The notes under the pieces: generated by a model | Database searches by the model: none | The model's input: only the letters and a program-made list of their open reading frames with translations | What the model was told of the DNA's origin: nothing | Source of the DNA: JAIVGV01 sp031425275 | Lineage (GTDB): Bacteria > Acidobacteriota > Blastocatellia > Pyrinomonadales > Pyrinomonadaceae | DNA: 64,000 bases | Reading direction: 5' to 3' | Assembly: GCA_031425275.1 (NCBI GenBank) | Contig: JANPJA010000078.1 | Location: 62,001 to 126,000 of the forward strand | In this document: piece by piece, positions 55,115 through 64,000 of the stretch | Position numbering within the stretch: position 1 is the stretch's first letter | Layout: each line of letters starts with the position of its first letter | Made by a program: the position numbers and the translations under genes

Positions 55115-56140
55115 TTAATTCTCGAAACAAGTGGCGAGCAGTTCGGCCGCGCGGGCCGGCTCGTCGAGCAGGTCGCGCCCGCCGTAAAGCAAAAAGGCCG
55201 AGCTTTGCCCGGCGAGCAGGCCGAGCACGCCGAGGTGTTCGCGCCCCGTCCCGTGGTCGTAGCTTGCCCAGGGACAGTGTCGGATGAGCCGCCGCATGGC
55301 CTCGGGCCGTGTCAAAGACTCGATGCGGCTGCGGCTCTCACCCGTGATTTCCGGGAAACAAAGCGCGCGCGGAACGCATTCGGCGATGAATCGACCCGGG
55401 AAGCCGACTTCCGGCTCCAACCGCCGCTTCGTCCGGTCGGAGTTGACGGGCGTGCCGAGAGCGTTGAAAAGGTCGGGGAGGCCCAACCCCGCCAGCGCGC
55501 CCTCGGAGACGGCGAAGATGCGACGCAAGGCGCGGGCACGCACCCGCGGCCCTTCGCCTTCGAGCACCAGCATGTCGTCCGAGAGATAGCCCCAACCCGA
55601 AGCGGCGAGGCGAATCGTCAGGCTGGACTTTCCGCTGTTCGAGACGCCGGCGATGAGCAGACCGGCCCCCGTGCGCGGCTCGACGACCCCGGCCGCGTGG
55701 AAGTCGAATAGCGAAGACTTCCTGAGCGCGGCCTGAATCGCGTAAGAGAGTGCGTTGACGAGCGCGACCGGATGGCGAGCGTGTTCCGTCTCGCCAAGCC
55801 AGACGGAGACCAGCGGCTTGCCCGCCGGATGGACGGTGACGCGAGACTCGTCGATGTCAAAATGGAAATAGTTCCCGCTCGCGTGGCAGGAGCCGCGAGG
55901 CACTTCGAAAGTCTGCCTGACGGCCGGGAGTGGCGGGAGTGGACCCGAAAAAATTTCGACCGTGCAGTTAGGGCCGACGGTTGCGCCGGCAGGGAGAGAC
56001 TGGAAATAAAAACATTCCAAAAACTTACCCGCCAAGCGCGCGACCCGCTCGTCGTCAAAATTAAAGACGAGGAGACGGCTCCCGATCCGGTAACACCTGA
56101 CCAGCGACGTGGCGCTCGGGTCGCTGGCGCTCGCTAACAC
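55115..56140 (-). CDS. HprK-related serine kinase of the RiPP-like operon
   Basis: About 341 residues with the HprK fold C-terminal to a ~140-residue N-domain: FHAAGVV (147-153), Walker A AGVSNSGKSSLTIRLA (164-179) and LSDDM (186-190). It lacks the HPr-binding domain arrangement and the usual gene context of true HPr kinase. In paeninodin-type lasso clusters an HprK-like kinase phosphorylates the precursor; a similar role on the adjacent peptide is inferred. GTG start with GGAG nine bases upstream. Confidence 0.88.
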   Translation of the reverse strand: MLASASDPSATSLVRCYRIGSRLLVFNFDDERVARLAGKFLECFYFQSLPAGATVGPNCTVEIFSGPLPPLPAVRQTFEVPRGSCHASGNYFHFDIDESRVTVHPAGKPLVSVWLGETEHARHPVALVNALSYAIQAALRKSSLFDFHAAGVVEPRTGAGLLIAGVSNSGKSSLTIRLAASGWGYLSDDMLVLEGEGPRVRARALRRIFAVSEGALAGLGLPDLFNALGTPVNSDRTKRRLEPEVGFPGRFIAECVPRALCFPEITGESRSRIESLTRPEAMRRLIRHCPWASYDHGTGREHLGVLGLLAGQSSAFLLYGGRDLLDEPARAAELLATCFEN

Positions 56141-56191
56141 TGTCGTAATCTCCGGGACACCGGTGCCCGATAATAAAGCGAGGATGGGTAA

Positions 56192-56377
56192 TTAGTTGGT
56201 GGCCGTGGTGTCAACGGTCGGGGATTGAAAGAGGGCGGTGGCTTCAAGGACATCGACGGGCACCGAGACTGCGGGCTCGACGAAAAGCTTTTTCTCGCTG
56301 GGAGCAACCGGAGCATTCTCGCTCAGATCGGTCTGCTCCAACTGTTCGGTTGCGGGGCCGTTTTTTTGGGTATTCAA
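56192..56377 (-). CDS. Candidate RiPP precursor peptide
   Basis: A 61-residue peptide from TTG 56377 with AGGAG 10 bases upstream. A polar N-terminus (residues 1-28) is followed by KK-L-F32-VE-P35-A-V37 and E-A-T47-A48. This matches the lasso-leader spacing Y-x2-P-x-L-x9-T (Y/F at 1, P at 4, hydrophobic at 6, T at 16). The 13 residues after T-x, LFQSPTVDTTATN, would be the core, with Asp at position 8 as in lasso rings. A GTG at 56395 overlapping the previous stop is an alternative start. Position directly before the kinase, radical SAM and PqqD genes supports the call; there is no homologue evidence. Confidence 0.6.
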   Translation of the reverse strand: MNTQKNGPATEQLEQTDLSENAPVAPSEKKLFVEPAVSVPVDVLEATALFQSPTVDTTATN

Positions 56378-56391
56378 GGCTCGTAATCTCC

Positions 56392-57294
56392 TCACATTTT
56401 TGTGGTCTGTTGAGAGCTTGCTGGCGGTACTAAAACCAGTCGCAGCGGTGTAATTTCGTAATTCAACAGGTTCGTACGCAAATAAAGCCGGATGTTCGGC
56501 GAGAGCGTGCGAACGACTTGGTCGATGCTGTAGTTGTTGAAATCGACATCCACCAGTTCGTTAGATTCATATTTCATCTCGAACGGAATGTCAACCTTAG
56601 TGGCGATTTCATAGAGCACTGCGGTGAGTGGCTGCTTGCGCGCGCGGACGCTCACCTGACTGCGCTCGACCTTGACACGGAGCGGAGACTCGTCATCCTT
56701 GCTTTTACCCGTGCCCGAATCTTCGACCCCGTCCTCGGTGTTACCCTCGATGAGAATCGCCTGATCCGTGCCTTGCACGACGGCGTTAACGTCGGGGGGC
56801 GGTTCGTTCATGCCGTGGAGGTAAATGCCGACGGGTTTCTGCTGCGTGCCCGCGTCCCCGCTCACCTCATAGTCGATATAGACTTGCGGGGCGAGGAGGC
56901 GGGCCGCGCCTTCGAGCGGCAACCCGGCGAAGTCCGCGGTCAACTTCTGCTTCTGCATCAGATTGCTGAGCAGGACGGGGACTTTGAGCTTACGCTCCAA
57001 CTCGGCCGCGATCGCACTGAGCTGTGCGTCCTTCGACTTGAGGCTGATCGTCGCGGGGTCGTCCTTTGAAATGCGAAGTCGGTAAAAAGGCTGCTCTTCC
57101 TTCGGCTTCGGCTTGGCCGTCGAGGGCTGGGCCGTGGCGGGCGGCTTCTTCACATCGGGCCGGGCCGGTTGAGTCGTGGCGGGCTTGGGAGCAGCGGTCG
57201 GAGTTGGAGGTCGCTGCGCCGCGACCGAAGCTGATGCAACTGCCGCCGCCCATAAGAATATAAATGATAACTTGATAGAAAATCCTTTTTGCAT
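56392..57294 (-). CDS. Secreted protein with two STN/secretin-like domains
   Basis: A 300-residue exported protein: signal peptide (LSFIFLWAAAVASASVAAQ), a Pro/Ala/Lys/Thr-rich linker, then two short domains of the STN type. One is ISLKSKDAQLSAIAAELERK with VPVLLSNLMQ and LPLEGAARLLAP; the other is VSVRARKQPLTAVLYEIATK with NELVDVDFNNYSIDQVVRTL. Such domains occur at the N-terminus of secretins and TonB receptors and bind partner proteins. It lies inside the RiPP-like operon and its stop overlaps the precursor frame, so it may take part in export or envelope display of the product. Confidence 0.75.
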   Translation of the reverse strand: MQKGFSIKLSFIFLWAAAVASASVAAQRPPTPTAAPKPATTQPARPDVKKPPATAQPSTAKPKPKEEQPFYRLRISKDDPATISLKSKDAQLSAIAAELERKLKVPVLLSNLMQKQKLTADFAGLPLEGAARLLAPQVYIDYEVSGDAGTQQKPVGIYLHGMNEPPPDVNAVVQGTDQAILIEGNTEDGVEDSGTGKSKDDESPLRVKVERSQVSVRARKQPLTAVLYEIATKVDIPFEMKYESNELVDVDFNNYSIDQVVRTLSPNIRLYLRTNLLNYEITPLRLVLVPPASSQQTTKM

Positions 57295-57566
57295 TTTTGT
57301 TCTTGCCTTAACCTGAAAAATTGATTTTGGGGATTACAAGTATCAGCGCGGCCTACACTTCGATGTTTAGGGGCGGGCGGAGTTGCCCCGTCGATCATCT
57401 GGTTCGCGCGTCCCGTCGTGGCTTAGTAGATAATTGTCCGAAACTGGCCGGATTAGTTGAGAAACCGCGTCGAAAGCTAAATGTAAACTCCCCCCTTGGA
57501 ATCACACCCGATGCGGCACACCCAACGTAATAAACACTGGCAACTTAACACAACTTATCGCAGGCA

Positions 57567-58805
57567 TCAACGCGGTAACTCTTTTTTCCCGCGACCTTGC
57601 AGGTGGGCGGGGCCGCCAGTTCGGAGCAGGCGCAACGGCCTGAGCAGGTAATATACGAAACTCAGAGGGCGCGGCAGCGATAGCTGGGCCACGTCTTCGT
57701 CCGTCGGGCCAAGTGAGTAAAGAAAGTAACGCAGCTTGTCACGAAGTCGCTCGCGCGCCCCCATCTGAAAGGCGAAGTATCCGCGCATCCCCTCCGCTGC
57801 TCCGTCGTCTTCAAACAGCCCTTCGAGAACGCGCCGCGTGAGTCTTCCGACCTGCGCGTCCGAGTTTATCTCGGCGCGGATTTTCTGCGGGAGCATTGCC
57901 CCGAGCAATTCGTCCGCCAAATTCAACCCGAGGAGAAGCAGGCGCGTGCTGCCGGTTGAGCGGGCACGGCAAATCAATGAATCCCAGTCGAGTTGCGGCC
58001 CTCGGCCGACAAGCTGTGCGATGTCGCAAACCCAGCTCAGCCGCTCCCACAGGTGTTTCGATCCGTGGACACACAGGGCGTGGAGCAAATCTTCGGGGGC
58101 GAGCATCCTGACCCGTGCGCCCTTAAAACTCGACTCGCGACTGCGCGCCCAAATCTCCTGCTCGCTGAGGGCGCGGGAGTAGTTGCGCGCGGCCACCTCC
58201 CAGTGAATCTCCACAATGGTGCGGTCGTCGTCTCTGGTGAACGGCACGTTGCATTGGGTGCGGAGCATCACGGATTGTTGCGCGACATCAAGCCCCTGAT
58301 ATGGGTAGAAGCCGCGTGCGGCGAGGATGTCACGCGCGGCGGCGAAGTCGCGCTTACGGACGAGGATGTCCAGATCGCAGAAGTATCGCAGCGAGACGTT
58401 TCCGTAAGCCGATCCGGCGAGCGCCGGGCCTTTATAGGGAATCGCGCCCACCCCACGCACCTCGAAGTCCGCGAGCAAGTGTTGCAGTTCTCCCGTCAGG
58501 TAAGCATTCATCGCAGAGATGCGCTGTGCGAATTCGCGCAGGCGAGCAGCCGTCCCGCTCTCGCTCGGCCGGATTCGCAACGCATTCAAGTGGAAGTGCA
58601 GGAGGGGGATCATTCCGTGGCGGACTGCTTGTGAAAGCAACAATTCCCAATCCAACTCACCGGCCACGAGCTCGCGAATCCTACCAGCGTGGACTGCTTC
58701 GAGTTCCACCCGTGCGCAATTGACGAGCAGCTCGGCTTCGGGCGGGAAGGTTGACGGCCGTTGACTTATTACGGGGGGCCGCGAGGTTTGGAGAGTGGCT
58801 GACAT
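57567..58805 (-). CDS. Nucleotidyltransferase-fold protein (NTP_transf_5 family)
   Basis: A 412-residue protein with the family core IPYKGPALAGSAYGNVSLRY and CDLDILVRKRDFAAARDILA (Lys125, Gly126, Asp144-x-Asp146), EIHWEVAAR and LLHALCVHGSKHLWERLSWV. The family is found beside PqqD, HprK-like and B2 genes in RiPP-like and exopolysaccharide-like clusters; its substrate is unknown. First gene of the minus-strand operon, 272 bases before the STN protein. Confidence 0.88.
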   Translation of the reverse strand: MSATLQTSRPPVISQRPSTFPPEAELLVNCARVELEAVHAGRIRELVAGELDWELLLSQAVRHGMIPLLHFHLNALRIRPSESGTAARLREFAQRISAMNAYLTGELQHLLADFEVRGVGAIPYKGPALAGSAYGNVSLRYFCDLDILVRKRDFAAARDILAARGFYPYQGLDVAQQSVMLRTQCNVPFTRDDDRTIVEIHWEVAARNYSRALSEQEIWARSRESSFKGARVRMLAPEDLLHALCVHGSKHLWERLSWVCDIAQLVGRGPQLDWDSLICRARSTGSTRLLLLGLNLADELLGAMLPQKIRAEINSDAQVGRLTRRVLEGLFEDDGAAEGMRGYFAFQMGARERLRDKLRYFLYSLGPTDEDVAQLSLPRPLSFVYYLLRPLRLLRTGGPAHLQGRGKKELPR

Positions 58806-58947
58806 TAGTGTGCGGAGTTTCTAACAGGTCAACGCGCGTTTGATACCATAGCTCAGCTTTCGGAAGCGCCAAGTTTAATGGCAATGGCGATGCCGACGGA
58901 AAAAGACCTGTTTTCGATTTACATTCTCAATCATCCGCGGCCTCGGC

Positions 58948-60431
<1,484 letters not shown>

Positions 60432-60435
<4 letters not shown>

Positions 60436-62549
60436 AAAGTATTTGCTCGACTCTCTGGTTCGCCGTCGTCCGCCGGAAGTCGCAACTCGAATCGCGCCCC
60501 TTCGCCTTCGCGTCGCGGGGCCAGACGAACGCTGCCCCCTGCGTCCTCCATCCGCTTTTTCACGATGGCGAGGCCGAGGCCCGTCCCCCTCTGCTTGGTC
60601 GTAAAGAACGGCTCCCAAATGTGCGGGCTTACTTCCAACGGCACGCCCGGCCCGCTGTCGGCCACGGCCCAGACTAAAGAACCCGCCTCGCGTGTGTTTT
60701 CGACCCACACCCGACCGCCATCGCGCGTCGCTTGGATGGCGTTCAAGACTAGATTCGAGAGGGCGTCGCGCACGGCCGTCACCCGCGCCCCGGCGAGCAT
60801 GTCCTCCACTTGCGCGTGGCAATTGATATTGATGTGACGCCCGCGGGCCTGCGCGCGGAAGAGATCGCAGACGGCGCGCGTCAGCTCGTCAGCCGGTGCG
60901 GGCGGGTCGGCCGGCGGCGGCTGCCGCGCAAAGCTCAGGAGTTGCGAAACGCTTCTGTTCAAACGATCCGTCTCGCCCACTATTAAGTCGAGGTCGCGGC
61001 CGTAGTTTTCATTGAGGCGCTCGTCCTCCCGCAAGACCTGTGCGATGGACTTGATGGCCGAGAGCGGGTTCTTAACTTCGTGCGCGACCGTCGCGGCCAT
61101 GCGCCCGAGCGCGGCCAGCCGCTCGCCCTGCGCCATTTTACGCTCCAACCCGAGATTCTCTTCCATCAAACGTCTGTCTTCAATCGCGATGGCAACCTGT
61201 ACGGCGATGACTTCCAGCACGGCCCGCGCGTCGTCGGTCAACGCCTCCCGCGAAGCATCGACGAGCATCAGCCCCAACAAATCCCCGTCGCGCCGGAGCG
61301 GGTAAGCCGACTCGAAGGCGTGGGTTTTGAGCAGCGGCTCGCGCTCGATCATTCCCGCGCCATTCGACTCCGCGCCGATCAGCAGTTCCTCGGCCCACGC
61401 TTCCGATTCGACAGTTTCATCCGCATTCCCGGCGTTGCTTCCGGCCTCGCCGGCGTGGGCCGAAGGGGTCGGCCGCAGGTAGAACTTAACACGCCGCAGG
61501 TTCAGTTCCCTCTCGGTCTGCTCCTCCACGAACCGCAGAATTTCCGTGAGCCGGCTGAAGCGCCCCGCCTGCGTGCCGATGCGCGCCACCACGTCGCGGT
61601 ACAGCGTCGCCTCGCGGCTGAACAATTTATGGAAGCGGCTTTCGAGCCACGCGCGGAGCGGCGCGAAGACGAGCGCGAACCCCAGTATGAGCAGAGTCTC
61701 CACGACCCCCGCGCGCAACTGGTAGCGCACCGTCAGCCACTCCGAGAGCGTGCGGATGACGAAAAGATAGACCACGAGGACGACGGCCGCGAACGAAGCG
61801 ACGACGAGGCTCTCGCGGATGATCAATTCGAGATAACGGTAGCGGTATATGTGGTAGGCGATGAGCGCGGCCGGCAACAGCGAGCCGAGGTTGGCGAGCG
61901 TTTGCAGGTACTGACCTGACTGCGTGCCGCGCCCCAGACCGAAGGCGTAGGCGAGGACGAGGAGCGCGCCCGTGCCGACGAATGAGACGGCGAGCGTTTG
62001 CATTAGCCGGCGCTCGCGAGCCGTGTCGGCCGAGCGCGCGATGAGCCAATCGGTCAGGGCGATGAGGCACAGAACGTAGGCGGCCCACACCCCGAAGGGC
62101 AGCACGAAGAACGAAAGTTTTTCGATCATCGGCGCGTATTCCCCGCGCCAGACGTGCCACACCGCAACCGGGAGGAAGACCGTCGGCACGTAGGAGAGAT
62201 AAACGCGCACGCGCTCGAACGGGGCCAGCTCGCGTTCGCGCGAGCGTGCCCACAGATGCAGATGGACGTGGAGGAGGAAGGAGTAGGAGAAGGTGATGCT
62301 CGCGACGGCGACCGTGTCAACGAGGCGCAAGGCCACGGACCAGCGCGCCACGTCGAGGACGAGCAGACGGTGAAGCGTGATGAAGAGGTTCGAGGCGTGC
62401 CACAGGCCGATGCCCACGGCGAGGGAGAGCAGCACCCGCTCGATTCTTTCGAGACTCCGCCGCTGCCGCCACAGCAGGACGCTCATCCAAAGCGTCAGGG
62501 TCGCGCCGACGCTGTAGCCGATCAGTTGTAGGACTTCGAGCGGGGACAT
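60432..62549 (-). CDS. Membrane sensor histidine kinase
   Basis: A 705-residue kinase: seven to nine membrane segments in the first ~290 residues (7TM-like sensor), a GAF-like region, dimerisation/phosphoacceptor helix (VAHEVKNPLSAIKSIAQVL) and ATPase core (NLVLNAIQATRDGG, DSGPGV, GTGLGLAIVKKRMEDAGG). It pairs with the adjoining NtrC-type regulator. The signal is unknown. Confidence 0.93.
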
Positions 62550-62551
62550 CT

Positions 62552-62642
62552 GTTCGTGAATCGTAAATCGCGAATCGTATTAAACCCAAGCCGGTAAAGC
62601 CGGTCGCCACAATATACGATTCGAGATTCACGATCCACGACC
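62552..62642. repeat. Inverted heptad-repeat element E
   Basis: Left arm 62552-62583 (GTGAATC GTAAATC GCGAATC). Right arm 62611-62642 (ACGATTC GAGATTC ACGATCC). Near-complete reverse complements around a loop of about 27 bases, filling the gap between the OmpA-family gene and the histidine kinase gene. Confidence 0.7.
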
Positions 62643-62645
62643 GGG

Positions 62646-64000
62646 TTAGTTTGACGTGGCAGCCTGCTCGGACGGAATCAGCGTGATTTCGACGCGGCGG
62701 TTGCGCGTGCGGCCCGCGGGCGTGGTGTTGGGCGCGACCGGGTTGTCCGGCCCCATGCCGCTGGCCTGTATCCGCGCGTTCTCAACCCCGGAGCCAACGA
62801 GTCGCTCGGAGAAAGCCTGTGCGCGATCCTGCGAAAGTTTGCGGAGGGTTAGCTCATCGCCGCGGCTGTCCGTAAAGACTTCGACGGCGATGCGGAAGCC
62901 GGGATTGTTGGCGAGAAGCGCGGCGAGTGGTTCGAGCGTCGAGCCGGCGGCGGCGGCGAAGTCGGCGGAGCGGACGCCGGCCCAGAGCGTGTCGGGCAAG
63001 ACGAGCGTGAAGCCGCCCGCGCCTTCGCGCACCGCGCCGAAGCGTGCGAGCGACTGTCTGAGTGCGGCGGTCTGCGTCTGCAACTGCGCCGCTTGCTGCT
63101 CGGCGGAACGGCGCGCAGTCTCGACCGCGCGCTCGCCTTCGATCCGCGCCAGCTTGATCTTCGCACCTTCGCCCTCGGCCCTTGCCAGTTGCAACTCCTC
63201 TCGCAAGCGCGCGACCTCGGCCCGGAGTTCGCGAATTTGCTGGTTGGAGGATGACAGGTCGCGGTCGGCGAGTTCGCGCGCACGTTCGGAGCTTTGCAGC
63301 TCGGCGCGCAAGTCTGAGAGGTCTTGCGCGGAAGTTTCCGCACTCCGTTCGGCCGCGCGCACCGCGCTGTCGCGTCGCGTTATTTCTTCGCGCCGCACCC
63401 GCGCGGCCTTGCGCGAGGCCGCCACTTCTTCGGCGTTCACACCCAACTCGACCGCGCGGCGCGACTTGGCGTCAACGTCAGATTCGGATTCTTTCATCCG
63501 CCACCCGTCCTCGGCGGCGGCCAGTTGATCTCGCGCGGTTTTCAACTCGTCGGGCGCGTCGCGGTCGGCCCCCGCGAAGCGGGCCAGTTCGAGGGCCTGA
63601 CGCGCCCCGAGGAGCGAGACGGGAGTGCGCTCGTACTCAACGTCGGCGAGGTCGGGCACGCGGCTCGCGCTGAAGTAGTCGCTCGTGTTGCCGAGGTAGC
63701 GAACGTTGATGACAGCCACGTCGGCGTCGCCCGGTTTGTTCGGCGGGAGGTTTTCGAGGACGACCATCCGGCTGGGGCCGCGGACAAGGAAGTGCGGCTC
63801 GGCCGTGACGATCATGGCGAAGGTTTGGAGCGGCGTGGTCGCGTCGAGCTTCGAGTTGACGAGAAAGCCGCCGCCGCGTTTGATCTCGCCGAGGTTGTCG
63901 GTGCGCCCTTCCGGCGTGACGGCCCACAGCACGAAGGTCGTATAGACGGCGCCGAGTTCGTAGGCTCGCGGCAGAGTTTTCAAACTCAACTCGACGCGCG
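62646..64000 (-). CDS. OmpA-family protein, 5' end beyond the window
   Basis: The last ~450 codons of a longer gene; the frame is open to the window edge. It contains a beta-rich part (YELGAVYTTFVLWAVTPEGR), a long coiled coil rich in Arg/Glu/Ala (roughly residues 150-320 of the visible part) and a C-terminal OmpA peptidoglycan-binding domain (FRIAVEVFTDSRGDELTLRK, GMGPDNPVAPNTT, RTRNRRVEITLIP). Likely links the outer membrane or periplasm to peptidoglycan. Confidence 0.88.
   Translation of the reverse strand, partial: RVELSLKTLPRAYELGAVYTTFVLWAVTPEGRTDNLGEIKRGGGFLVNSKLDATTPLQTFAMIVTAEPHFLVRGPSRMVVLENLPPNKPGDADVAVINVRYLGNTSDYFSASRVPDLADVEYERTPVSLLGARQALELARFAGADRDAPDELKTARDQLAAAEDGWRMKESESDVDAKSRRAVELGVNAEEVAASRKAARVRREEITRRDSAVRAAERSAETSAQDLSDLRAELQSSERARELADRDLSSSNQQIRELRAEVARLREELQLARAEGEGAKIKLARIEGERAVETARRSAEQQAAQLQTQTAALRQSLARFGAVREGAGGFTLVLPDTLWAGVRSADFAAAAGSTLEPLAALLANNPGFRIAVEVFTDSRGDELTLRKLSQDRAQAFSERLVGSGVENARIQASGMGPDNPVAPNTTPAGRTRNRRVEITLIPSEQAATSN

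Noticed and set aside
57150..57398. 82-codon frame overlapping the STN protein gene, considered as a second precursor
   Set aside because: It runs out of frame through the signal peptide region of a better supported gene and has no ribosome site.
58806..58947. Sigma-54 promoter before the nucleotidyltransferase gene (GG ... GC pair)
   Set aside because: The GG and GC elements are one base too far apart for the strict -24/-12 spacing; a TTGACC/ACTAAT pair there would overlap the start codon.
60436..60822. N-terminal extension of the response regulator
   Set aside because: Overlaps the histidine kinase ATPase domain; the receiver domain starts at 60435.

Overview
The window reads as chromosome of an Acidobacteriota member, most likely of the class Blastocatellia. 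The grounds are the high GC of most of the sequence, many TTG/GTG starts preceded by AGGAG-type ribosome sites, a VWA protein of the type common in Acidobacteriota, and the gene mix. This is inference from family content; no rRNA is present. I saw no tRNA, insertion sequence, phage or CRISPR array.

Layout. 0-14 kb (high GC): frameshifted ddl, an unknown protein, tsaC, a nagZ-ABC lipoprotein pair, mutS, pfkA, tsaB-rimI, a DUF465 protein and psd-pssA. 14-26.6 kb (clearly lower GC): a PQQ-type beta-propeller protein, guaA, a short accA, ssb, miaB, a DUF151 nuclease-like gene, parA-parB, a XerC/D recombinase, metK and ahcY, closed by a perfect bidirectional terminator. 26.7-34 kb (minus strand): a fused LptF-LptG permease, recO, two small membrane proteins, an FmdE-like protein, NamZ, an SDR and a class-I glutamine amidotransferase-like hydrolase. 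34-42 kb (plus): hslV-hslU, an Fn3 lipoprotein, an FAH-family protein, an ABC exporter with a DUF402 gene between ATPase and permease, and an acyl-CoA carboxylase beta subunit. 42-49 kb: an S41 protein that has lost its catalytic Ser and Lys, ruvX-mltG, three unknown envelope proteins, a VWA protein and a lasso-type B2 protease. 49-59 kb (minus): a large secreted nuclease, then a compact RiPP-like operon. 59-64 kb (minus): a histidine kinase/NtrC-type regulator pair and an OmpA-family protein cut by the window edge.

The most interesting region is 53.7-58.8 kb with the B2 gene at 48.9 kb. It holds a nucleotidyltransferase, a secreted two-domain protein, a 61-residue peptide, an HprK-related kinase, a radical SAM enzyme and a PqqD-like recognition protein, most of them tightly packed. 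The peptide carries a lasso-leader-like spacing (F-x2-P-x-V ... T) followed by a 13-residue tail with Asp at position 8, yet no lasso cyclase is in the window. I read it as a RiPP-type pathway combining lasso-like parts with radical SAM and kinase chemistry.

A second theme is a set of five dispersed elements (near 1.2, 4.7, 34.8, 40.7 and 62.6 kb). Each consists of two inverted arms built from degenerate 7-base repeats. All lie in the high-GC parts, and one appears to have entered the 5' end of a lipoprotein gene. Cell-wall recycling (nagZ, namZ, mltG, ddl), t6A synthesis (tsaB, tsaC), phosphatidylethanolamine synthesis (psd, pssA) and the SAM cycle (metK, ahcY) are the main housekeeping groups.
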